A stretch of DNA of 64,000 bases from Acidobacteriota bacterium (lineage in GTDB: Bacteria > Acidobacteriota > Terriglobia > Bryobacterales > Bryobacteraceae). Of the stretch, positions 1 through 7,647 are shown piece by piece (the stretch's first letter is position 1; every line of letters starts with the position of its first letter). The DNA is taken from positions 1 through 64,000 of the forward strand of contig JANXSF010000021.1 of the NCBI GenBank assembly GCA_025352795.1, read 5' to 3'. Both the position numbers and the translations under genes were made by a program. The notes beneath the pieces were generated by a model. It was not told where the DNA came from. It searched no databases and saw only the letters and a program-made list of their open reading frames with translations.

Positions 1-1
1 G

Positions 2-160
2 GAATCTTTAGAGCGGCGCACTGGTAAAAAAGTGCAAGGTAATTTTGCTGTGAACCCGGAATTGATTGGCGGGGTCATGGTGCGTGTTGGATCAACAATT
101 TATGACGGCTCAGTGCGTGGCACATTGGATGGCCTGCGCAAGAAGCTAGTGGCTGAGTAA
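2..160 (+). CDS. atpH: F1 ATP synthase delta subunit, C-terminal end (partial)
   Basis: This is the last 52 codons of a frame that enters from the left edge and stops at TAA 158-160. The visible tail contains GGVMVRVGSTIYDGSV, the conserved C-terminal signature of the delta (OSCP) subunit, which ties the F1 head to the peripheral stalk. It sits 15 bases before atpA, the usual atpH-atpA order. The N-terminal part lies outside the window, so length and start cannot be judged. Confidence 0.9.
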   Translation, partial: ESLERRTGKKVQGNFAVNPELIGGVMVRVGSTIYDGSVRGTLDGLRKKLVAE

Positions 161-175
161 TTCGGATAAGAAACT

Positions 176-1690
176 ATGGCTCAAATTCGGGCAGATGAAA
201 TCGCTCGCGTACTGCGGGACGAAATTGAAAATTACGATAAAGCGGTAAACGTCTCCGAGACCGGTTCGGTAATCTCGGTCGGTGACGGAATTGCCCGTAT
301 ACACGGTCTGGAACTCGTCATGGCGGGCGAACTGATCGAATTCCCGCACGGCGTGACGGGCATTGCGTTGAACCTGGAAGAAGATCAGGTGGGCGCAGTG
401 TTAATGGGCGATTTCCATCACGTCAAAGAAGGCGATGAAGTCAAACGCACAGGCCGCATTATGTCGGTTCCTGTGGGCAATGGCTTCCTCGGTCGCGTTG
501 TGGATGCGCTAGGTGCTCCGATCGACGGCAAGGGACCCATTCAGAACGATGGCTTCCTGGCCATTGAACGTCTGGCCCCTGGCGTTATTGATCGCAGCCC
601 AGTGAAAGAGCCAATGCAGACCGGCATTAAAGCGATTGACGGTATGATTCCGATTGGCCGCGGCCAGCGCGAATTGATCATCGGTGACCGCCAGACGGGC
701 AAGACCACCATTGCTATTGACACGATCATCAACCAGAAGGGTGGGGACGTGAAATGTATTTACGTCGCCATTGGTCAGAAGCGTTCAACAGTTGCGCAAG
801 TGGTGCAGACTTTGGAACGCAATGGCGCAATGGAGTACACCATTGTTGTGGCTGCTACAGCGTCCGATCCCGCACCTATGCAGTACATTGCACCGTATTC
901 CGGTTGCGCGATGGGCGAATATTTCCGCGATAAAGACGAACATGTTCTGGTTGTATATGACGATCTCTCGAAGCATGCTGCGGCGTATCGTGAAATTTCG
1001 CTGTTGCTGCGCCGTCCTCCAGGACGTGAAGCGTTCCCTGGCGACGTGTTTTATCTTCACAGCCGCTTGCTAGAACGTGCTGCTAAATTGAAGACTGGCG
1101 GATCGCTGACTGCTCTGCCGTTTATTGAAACGCAAGCAGGCGACGTTTCCGCTTACATTCCAACCAACGTGATTTCAATCACCGATGGTCAGATTTTCCT
1201 GGAAGCCGATCTGTTTAACTCAAACGTGCGTCCTGCGATCAACGTGGGTATTTCGGTGAGTCGCGTCGGTGGCAGTGCGCAGATCAAAGCCATGCGTCAG
1301 GTAGCCGGTTCGCTTCGTTTGAATCTGGCACAATATCGCGCGCTGGCTGCCTTCGCACAGTTTGGTTCCGATCTTGATCCGGCATCGCAAAAGCAGTTGG
1401 CCCGTGGTCAACGTCTTGTAGAGCTGTTGAAGCAGGGTCAGTTCTCGCCCATGTCGGTAGAAAAGCAAGTGCTCAGTATTTTTGCTGGAACCAATGGGTT
1501 GCTGGATGAACTGCCAGTGGAAGGCATCCGTAAGTTTGAAGAAGAATTGCACCGCTTTGTAGAAAATTCGTATCCCAACATTCTGCCGACGATTCGCGAT
1601 AAGAAAAATATTGACGATGCCTTGAAGGCTGAAATGATCAAGGCGATTGGAGACGCGAAGAAACGCTTTCTGGCGGAGAATAAGGCGTAA
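176..1690 (+). CDS. atpA: F1 ATP synthase subunit alpha
   Basis: A 504-residue protein of normal family length. The alpha-type P-loop GDRQTGKT is at residues 170-177. Alpha subunits form the non-catalytic nucleotide sites of the alpha3-beta3 head, on the cytoplasmic face of the inner membrane. It lies in the order atpH-A-G-D-C, and the atpG start is only 8 bases past its stop, so the genes are probably cotranscribed. The ATG at 176 opens the typical N-terminus (MAQIRADEI), although the Shine-Dalgarno match is weak. No missing residues were noticed. Confidence 0.98.
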   Translation: MAQIRADEIARVLRDEIENYDKAVNVSETGSVISVGDGIARIHGLELVMAGELIEFPHGVTGIALNLEEDQVGAVLMGDFHHVKEGDEVKRTGRIMSVPVGNGFLGRVVDALGAPIDGKGPIQNDGFLAIERLAPGVIDRSPVKEPMQTGIKAIDGMIPIGRGQRELIIGDRQTGKTTIAIDTIINQKGGDVKCIYVAIGQKRSTVAQVVQTLERNGAMEYTIVVAATASDPAPMQYIAPYSGCAMGEYFRDKDEHVLVVYDDLSKHAAAYREISLLLRRPPGREAFPGDVFYLHSRLLERAAKLKTGGSLTALPFIETQAGDVSAYIPTNVISITDGQIFLEADLFNSNVRPAINVGISVSRVGGSAQIKAMRQVAGSLRLNLAQYRALAAFAQFGSDLDPASQKQLARGQRLVELLKQGQFSPMSVEKQVLSIFAGTNGLLDELPVEGIRKFEEELHRFVENSYPNILPTIRDKKNIDDALKAEMIKAIGDAKKRFLAENKA

Positions 1691-1697
1691 AGCTGCC

Positions 1698-2552
1698 ATG
1701 CCCAGTTTGATCGATTTCCGGCGAAGAATCCGGTCGGTAAAAAACACGCAGCAGATCACCAAGGCCATGAAAATGGTTTCGGCAGCGAAGTTGCGTCGTG
1801 CGCAGGAATCGGTGATTGCGGCGCGCCCGTATGCCAATTCGCTGAAAGATATGTTGGGCAACGTGGCCGCAGCATCGAAGAGCATGGACGTGACTCATCC
1901 ACTGTTGATGCAACGTCCGGAAAAGAATATTCAGGTGATTCTGATTACTGCTGACCGCGGTTTGGCTGGTGCCTTGAACACTAACCTGATTCGTGGTGCG
2001 CAGAAGTTCATGGACGAAAAGCCAGGCATTGGCATGCAACTGGAAGCCATTGGACGCAAGGGGCGCGATCATTTCAAGAAGCGTGGTGTCACCATTACTG
2101 GTGAGCACTACAACCTAACTAAGAAGTGCACCTACGAAGATACGAAAGCAATTGCGCAATCGATCATTGCCCGCTATGCGAATGCGGAAGTAGATGCGGT
2201 TTACCTGATCTTCAACGAATTCAAAAGTGTGATGACGCAGAAGCTGGACGTGCGGCGGCTGCTTCCCATCGTGTTACCGGAAGGCACCGTAGCCAAGGAT
2301 TATATTTACGAACAGCCTGCGGAAAAGCTGCTGAGTGCGTTGTTGCCGCGTTACGTGGAAGTGGAGTTGTACAAAGCGGTTTTGGAATCGACGGCCGCTG
2401 AACATGCAGCCCGTATGACCGCTATGGATTCGGCCAGTTCCAATGCGGCCGATGTAATTGAACGGTTGACGCTGGTGATGAACCGCGTACGCCAAGCCAG
2501 TATTACTCGCGAAATTATCGAAGTTGTCAGCGGCGCGTCGGCGCTCGAATAG
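1698..2552 (+). CDS. atpG: F1 ATP synthase subunit gamma
   Basis: The 284-residue central-stalk subunit, which rotates inside the alpha3-beta3 head. The N-terminus MPSLIDFRRRIRSVKNTQQI and the following TKAMKMVSAAKLRRAQ form the conserved coiled coil. The C-terminus (RVRQASITREIIEVVSGASAL) is the second conserved coil. The same frame is open upstream to an earlier ATG at 1647 inside atpA, but ATG 1698 gives the family N-terminus and is chosen here. It is followed after 30 bases by atpD, with AGGAG just before the atpD start. Confidence 0.97.
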   Translation: MPSLIDFRRRIRSVKNTQQITKAMKMVSAAKLRRAQESVIAARPYANSLKDMLGNVAAASKSMDVTHPLLMQRPEKNIQVILITADRGLAGALNTNLIRGAQKFMDEKPGIGMQLEAIGRKGRDHFKKRGVTITGEHYNLTKKCTYEDTKAIAQSIIARYANAEVDAVYLIFNEFKSVMTQKLDVRRLLPIVLPEGTVAKDYIYEQPAEKLLSALLPRYVEVELYKAVLESTAAEHAARMTAMDSASSNAADVIERLTLVMNRVRQASITREIIEVVSGASALE

Positions 2553-4025
<1,473 letters not shown>

Positions 4026-4039
4026 GGCTAGCCGGATAT

Positions 4040-4453
4040 ATGGCGGAAACCTTCGTACTTGAAATCACGACGCCGGAACGTCTCATCGCGCGTGAGCCGG
4101 TGACGGAAGCGCAGATCCCAGGTCTTGATGGGTACCTGGGTGTATTGCCAGGTCATGCGGCACTGCTCGGCGAACTGGGTTTTGGCGAGTTGAGTTATAA
4201 GACAGGCGGCACGTTGCATCATGTGGTTGTCCACGGTGGTTTTGTGGAGATCAACGGAGATACAACGCGCGTGCTGTGCACGTCAGCAGAGATGCCGGAT
4301 CAGATCGATCTGGAACGGGCGAAGGCTGCGCTGGATAAGGCGCGGAAGCTGCTGGTTTCATCTGGGGACATGGATATTGCTCATGTTCTGGAGGCGTCGA
4401 AGCGGGCTGAAGCTCGGGTGTTTGCGGCAAGTAAAGTGGCCGGGAAGAAGTAA
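4040..4453 (+). CDS. atpC: F1 ATP synthase subunit epsilon
   Basis: A 137-residue protein with the epsilon beta-sandwich (PGLDGYLGVLPGHAALL, residues about 28-44) and a C-terminal two-helix region (residues about 85-137). Epsilon links gamma to the c-ring and can inhibit ATP hydrolysis. It is the last gene of the atp run and is convergent with brnA on the other strand. No clear terminator follows: there is a short palindrome near 4460 but no downstream T-run. Confidence 0.95.
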   Translation: MAETFVLEITTPERLIAREPVTEAQIPGLDGYLGVLPGHAALLGELGFGELSYKTGGTLHHVVVHGGFVEINGDTTRVLCTSAEMPDQIDLERAKAALDKARKLLVSSGDMDIAHVLEASKRAEARVFAASKVAGKK

Positions 4454-4515
4454 GTTTTTTGCAAGGCTTGCAGAAAGCTCCGCAGTTAGAACAACGCCAC
4501 TGCGCTTCACATCAA

Positions 4516-4800
4516 CTAACGACTGGCTACCGTCTCGCGAAGTAATGCTTCGTGGAGCAGGTTCTTGATGTACGTTTCATAGGTGATTCCCTTCCATTGG
4601 GACAGTTTGATCGCCATCTCAATATCTGGCTCACCCAGCCGAATTGTTACCACTCCTGTGACGGGACGATGGAATATACCTCTCACGCCACCTGCTAGGC
4701 TCCTAAGTTCCGGGATATCGCTGAAATCAATTTCACTGTCTGGCATTTGAGCAAGCATATCGAGTTCTTTGTGTTGGGTGTTATTAAGTTTCTTCTGCAT
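4516..4800 (-). CDS. brnA: BrnA-like antitoxin
   Basis: A 94-residue acidic-then-helical protein that fits the BrnA family: an N-terminal partner-binding part, then a ribbon-helix-helix-like C-terminus (PVTGVVTIRLGEPDIEMAIK, then the segment ending YIKNLLHEAL). Such proteins bind the BrnT ribonuclease and repress their own operon. The gene follows brnT on the minus strand, the usual toxin-first order, and its first 106 bases overlap the end of the brnT frame. Identification is by overall pattern, not by search. Confidence 0.7.
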   Translation of the reverse strand: MQKKLNNTQHKELDMLAQMPDSEIDFSDIPELRSLAGGVRGIFHRPVTGVVTIRLGEPDIEMAIKLSQWKGITYETYIKNLLHEALLRETVASR

Positions 4801-5069
4801 AGAGATTTCTTTCCCGGGTTAGCCTTTCTCGCTGAGATCAGCCAGATAACTTCTTCCTCTTTATTGAACATGCGCGTATGCGCCACCAGCAAAATCGAAT
4901 CTCGAACCCAACCAATATTAACCCACCGCTGTTCACCGCCTGTATCCCTATCTTGAATTGAAATTGATGTTGGATCTTCAAATACCAGTTTGGCGGTCTC
5001 AAATGTGATGCGATGCTTCTCTTTGTTCGCCCGGTTTTTGTTTTCGTCCCAGGCGAATCGCATCACCAT
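4695..5069 (-). CDS. brnT: BrnT-like ribonuclease toxin with an extended C-terminus
   Basis: Residues 3-90 match the BrnT plan: RFAWDENKNRANKEKHRITF at the N-terminus, a central strand region (QRWVNIGWVRDSILLVAHT), and the terminal WLISARKA. BrnT is a small RelE-like ribonuclease neutralised by BrnA. Family members normally end just after the ISARKA segment at about 90-100 residues. This frame has no stop there and runs on for about 35 residues through the first third of brnA. The extra tail is Cys/Leu/Lys-rich and looks like noncoding-frame translation. The start may be Met1 or Met3. Confidence 0.7.
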   Translation of the reverse strand: MVMRFAWDENKNRANKEKHRITFETAKLVFEDPTSISIQDRDTGGEQRWVNIGWVRDSILLVAHTRMFNKEEEVIWLISARKANPGKKSLCRRNLITPNTKNSICLLKCQTVKLISAISRNLGA

Positions 5070-5114
5070 TTAGCTCTATTATCGTGGGGTTAATGGACTT
5101 GCAGGAGAAAGACT

Positions 5115-5324
5115 GTGACAAAGTATGAAGTCATCCTTTACTGGAGCAACGAAGATCAGGCTTTTATAGCCGAAGTCCCGGAACTTCCCGGTTGCGCTGC
5201 GGACGGACCAACTCGTCAGGACGCTTTGGCCAATGTCGAAACGGTCAGTGCGCAATGGATCGAAACAGCTCGTGAACTTGGGCGTGCTATCCCTGAACTT
5301 AAGGGCCGGTTGATCTTTGCCTAA
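5115..5324 (+). CDS. HicB-family antitoxin-like protein, orphan
   Basis: A 69-residue protein with the compact HicB fold: YEVILYWSNEDQAFIAEVPE, then LPGCAADGPTRQDALANV and a helix with the segment IETARELGRAIP. It starts at GTG 5115, with AGGAG about 7 bases upstream. HicB proteins usually pair with the HicA mRNA interferase, but no HicA (dsRBD-like, about 60 residues) is seen on either side. It lacks a clear DNA-binding C-terminal domain. It overlaps the possible TTG start of the next frame but not its preferred ATG. Confidence 0.75.
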   Translation: MTKYEVILYWSNEDQAFIAEVPELPGCAADGPTRQDALANVETVSAQWIETARELGRAIPELKGRLIFA

Positions 5325-5382
5325 TTTCAGCACCGATGTGAGCGCCGATCTGCCTCATAATGGATTTAGGAAAGTTGAACTT

Positions 5383-5688
5383 ATGACCATCGCTGTCGGC
5401 ATCGAATTACCTGAACCCGAAATCGCCGAGATCTGCCGACGCCACCAAGTCCGGGAGCTATCCCTGTTTGGTTCCGCTGCACGGGGGGAAATGCGGCCTG
5501 ATAGCGACATCGACCTCCTGGTCGAATTTCTACCCGGAGCTCGCCCTGGCCTACTGGGTGTATCCGCGGTGATGCGCGAACTCACCGTCCTGATTGGCCG
5601 CAGGGTTGATCTGGCCGTCAAGCCTGCATTAAAGCCACTCATCCGGGACGGCGTGCTTGCGGATGCCGGACTCATCTATGCGGCGTGA
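5383..5688 (+). CDS. MNT-type minimal nucleotidyltransferase (MntA-like antitoxin)
   Basis: A 101-residue protein with the nucleotidyltransferase signature GSAARGEMRPDSDIDLLVEF (GSxxxGxxxxxSDxDLxV). The helices that follow are typical of the stand-alone MNT domain. MNT proteins often act as antitoxins that AMPylate a HEPN-domain RNase (HepT) encoded just downstream. ATG 5383 is preferred, with AGGAAAG about 8 bases upstream; a longer frame from TTG 5317 adds an unlike N-terminus. The stop overlaps an ATG that begins a HepT-like but broken frame. Confidence 0.8.
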   Translation: MTIAVGIELPEPEIAEICRRHQVRELSLFGSAARGEMRPDSDIDLLVEFLPGARPGLLGVSAVMRELTVLIGRRVDLAVKPALKPLIRDGVLADAGLIYAA

Positions 5689-5731
5689 TCATTAACGGCT
5701 GCGATTCAACTCCGTTGCGGATATCGCCGGG
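5678..5731 (+). pseudogene. Probable remnant of a HepT-like HEPN toxin gene
   Basis: ATG 5678 overlaps the stop of the MNT gene, the normal arrangement for mntA-hepT. The frame reads MRRDH, then a TAA at 5693, then RLRFNSVADIAG. The start MRRDH..RL...L..I is how many HepT proteins begin. After about 18 codons the likeness ends. I read this as the first bases of a lost toxin gene with an early stop. The match is very short, so chance likeness cannot be ruled out. Confidence 0.45.
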
Positions 5732-5792
5732 GGTAGGCATCAACGGACAGTCTCCTCGTTGGTGTACATTAACAAATAGAGGATGAGGCGAT

Positions 5793-6035
5793 ATCCCAAT
5801 TGTAAAAGGCATTCCAGGAGCACACCGGTTTTTCTTTTACAGTTTCGACTGCAATGAACCAATGCATGTTCATGTTCAACGAGAATCGATGTTATGCAAA
5901 TTTTGGCTAGAACCGCTTGCGCTGGCTCACAACCGGGGATTCTCAACACAAGAACTGAATCGGATTCGGCTAACAATTCAAACGAGCTTGAGACAAATAC
6001 GGGAGGCATGGCGTGAGCACTGCGGTGATCGTTGA
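5793..6035 (+). CDS. DUF4160-family protein, no canonical start codon
   Basis: An open frame of 80 codons reads IPIVKGIPGAHRFFFYSF, then EPMHVHVQRE, KFWLEPLALAHNRGFS and LRQIREAWREHCG. This is the whole DUF4160 pattern (FYSx-EPxHVHV, KFWL, LAxNxGFS). The frame opens at 5787 and has no ATG, GTG or TTG before the conserved core. The expected Met position is ATC (5793-5795), about 5 bases after a purine-rich GAGGATGAGG. It may use a rare start or be silenced by a start mutation. Its end overlaps the DUF2442 gene by 23 bases. Confidence 0.7.
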   Translation: MPIVKGIPGAHRFFFYSFDCNEPMHVHVQRESMLCKFWLEPLALAHNRGFSTQELNRIRLTIQTSLRQIREAWREHCGDR

Positions 6036-6354
6036 TTCCAGAGTGAAAGATGTTTCGGTTACGGATGAGTTCATCACATTCCATCTTGTCGATGGCAGAG
6101 TGGTTAGCGTTCCGTTGGTTTGGTCGTGGCGCTTGTGCGGTGCTTCACCGGAGCAACGGAATCATTTTGAAATCCTCGGCGAAGGCCACGGTGTGCATTG
6201 GCCTGACGTGGATGAGGACCTCAGCGTGGAAGGAATGCTCTACGGGACTCCGGCCCGGGCGCGAAAGGCTGCTCTTGACCAAATAGCTAAGGACGAGTTC
6301 GAGTTTGGTCTGTATCACCGAACGGGCATGCCAGAAGGCGGCCATGACGAGTGA
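6013..6354 (+). CDS. DUF2442-family protein
   Basis: A 113-residue protein starting at GTG 6013. It carries the DUF2442 pattern: VSVTDEFITFHLVDGRVVSV, then PLVWSWRL, then WPDVDEDLSVEGMLYG. These small proteins are commonly encoded just after DUF4160, as here, with overlapping frames. The pair is thought to be a toxin-antitoxin-like module, but the function is unproven. The C-terminus after residue 80 is longer than the minimal domain. A second copy of the DLSV..MLYG segment lies just downstream. Confidence 0.8.
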   Translation: MSTAVIVDSRVKDVSVTDEFITFHLVDGRVVSVPLVWSWRLCGASPEQRNHFEILGEGHGVHWPDVDEDLSVEGMLYGTPARARKAALDQIAKDEFEFGLYHRTGMPEGGHDE

Positions 6355-6416
6355 AAGCGGATCTCAGCGTGAAGAGAATGCTCTATGGAATTACCCAGTC
6401 TAAAATTGTGAAATAG
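6351..6416 (+). pseudogene. Fragment of a second DUF2442 C-terminus
   Basis: The frame from GTG 6351 to TAG 6414 reads VKADLSVKRMLYGITQSK and then three more residues. The segment DLSVKRMLYG repeats DLSVEGMLYG of the intact gene just upstream, and the DNA is similar over about 30 bases (6361-6390 against 6217-6247). It looks like the leftover end of a duplicated or recombined DUF2442 gene. It has no promoter or ribosome site of its own. Confidence 0.55.
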
Positions 6417-6471
6417 TAATTTTGCAGCAAGTTACCGTGAGCTGTTAGAATAGTAAAGTTACAGCGATTGT

Positions 6472-6548
<77 letters not shown>

Positions 6549-6617
6549 TTTCCCCACCTCATTTCTCCAAACGAACAATAGGCTTCCGCAGAACTCAAAT
6601 TTTAGGGTTGATTAAGA

Positions 6618-6707
6618 TGGCGGAGAGAGAGGGATTCGAACCCTCGGTAGGATTTCTCCTACACACGCTTTCCAAGCGTGCGCCTTAAACCACTCGGCCA
6701 TCTCTCC
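6618..6707 (-). tRNA. tRNA-Ser (anticodon GGA)
   Basis: On the minus strand the acceptor stem GGAGAGA/TCTCTCC closes. The anticodon stem CACGC/GCGTG holds loop TTGGAAA (anticodon GGA), and the long variable arm TAGGAGAAATCCTA is the class II mark of tRNA-Ser. CCA is encoded at 6618-6620. It faces tRNA-Pro across about 70 bases. Confidence 0.96.
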
Positions 6708-6765
6708 GTTTTCAGACTATTCTTGTGAGACTCGCAAGAATTTTGGTTGAGTCGTAAACTCACCC

Positions 6766-7593
6766 TCAGTTTACCGCGACCCGGTATAGAAAGTCACGCA
6801 CCCTTAAAAACCACTCCGTCGGTAAGGACTCCAGCGGACCTGATTTCGTCCTGTCGCACCAGACCTCCGCCGTCGATATCCCGGTTGGTCCTAGCAGCCC
6901 TTGCACCGCTTGCTCTCTGGGTAGTTTTCCTGCCAAAGCTATGTCCTGCGCCACGTTTCGATCGACAAGAGACATTACATTGGGCCTCGCTGATTTTTCT
7001 GTTGGAGAACTTAGTGCCTGGCACAAAAATTCCCTCATGCGGGGATATGCGATTCGATCAGCCCGCGCTTCGGACTCGGGTAGTTTCAGTGATGAAAGTG
7101 TATGCTTAGGAACTACCACCTCCAGCACCCGAACTTCCATGGGGTAGGTAATCCATCGATCGGGAATCCACATCTGCGGTTCCACTTTTACTCGTTCGAC
7201 TTTCGCGTCGGGGGCCACCCACAAATCCAGTAGAAAGTTCAGCGCACCATGTGTGGGAATCTTAGCCGAATACGGCAACTTCACTTCTTCCAATTCCTGC
7301 GGCTCTCCGCTGGGCAAGTGCTTCTCCAAATACAAAGTTGCCTTCAAAGCGTTTTCAGGATTTAATCCAATATAGACTGTGATCGGAGTGCCTGCCGGGG
7401 CCTCCAGCGTGACATGAAACGAAGTGAACGCGTTGCGCAAAACTGGCGGCGACAAGATCTCGCGACCTTTTTGATTCATGCGGTCTATGGGGAGCACTTG
7501 GCCATCTGGCGCGGGACGTTGGAACTCGGAACGGACGTAGATCTCCTGTCCAAAACAGAAGACTGGCAACAGAAGTAGAATCCAGGATTTCAT
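6766..7593 (-). CDS. Exported protein of unknown function
   Basis: A 275-residue protein with a clear signal peptide (MKSWILLLLPVFCFGQ, cleavage likely after residue 15). The rest is soluble and rich in beta-strand patterns (FHVTLEAPAGTPITVYIGL). I do not recognise a family. It follows the RNase E/G gene on the same strand after 54 bases, with a strong 9-bp hairpin between them, so it is probably transcribed separately. The C-terminus (LPTEWFLRVRDFLYRV) is helical. No catalytic motif is evident. Confidence 0.75.
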   Translation of the reverse strand: MKSWILLLLPVFCFGQEIYVRSEFQRPAPDGQVLPIDRMNQKGREILSPPVLRNAFTSFHVTLEAPAGTPITVYIGLNPENALKATLYLEKHLPSGEPQELEEVKLPYSAKIPTHGALNFLLDLWVAPDAKVERVKVEPQMWIPDRWITYPMEVRVLEVVVPKHTLSSLKLPESEARADRIAYPRMREFLCQALSSPTEKSARPNVMSLVDRNVAQDIALAGKLPREQAVQGLLGPTGISTAEVWCDRTKSGPLESLPTEWFLRVRDFLYRVAVN

Positions 7594-7605
7594 TTAAATA
7601 CACCA

Positions 7606-7631
7606 AGGGCAGGCCATATTACGCCTGCCCT
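7606..7631 (-). terminator. Hairpin after the RNase E/G gene
   Basis: Perfect 9-bp inverted repeat AGGGCAGGC (7606-7614) and GCCTGCCCT (7623-7631) with an 8-base loop, 17 bases past the RNase stop. On the minus strand it is followed by TTGGTGTATTT, a poor U-tract. It may be a terminator or an RNA-stabilising hairpin. Confidence 0.5.
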
Positions 7632-7647
7632 GTTATTTTCCGATTTT

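Noticed and set aside
1220-1885. Long minus-strand frame across atpA and atpG
   Set aside because: It is antisense to two well-supported ATP synthase genes and its protein shows no recognisable features.
4455-4475. Terminator after atpC
   Set aside because: The palindrome TGCAAGGCTTGCA has almost no loop and is not followed by a T-run on the atpC strand.
5079-5333. Minus-strand 84-residue frame over the HicB gene
   Set aside because: Antisense to a well-formed HicB gene with a good ribosome site; no family pattern.
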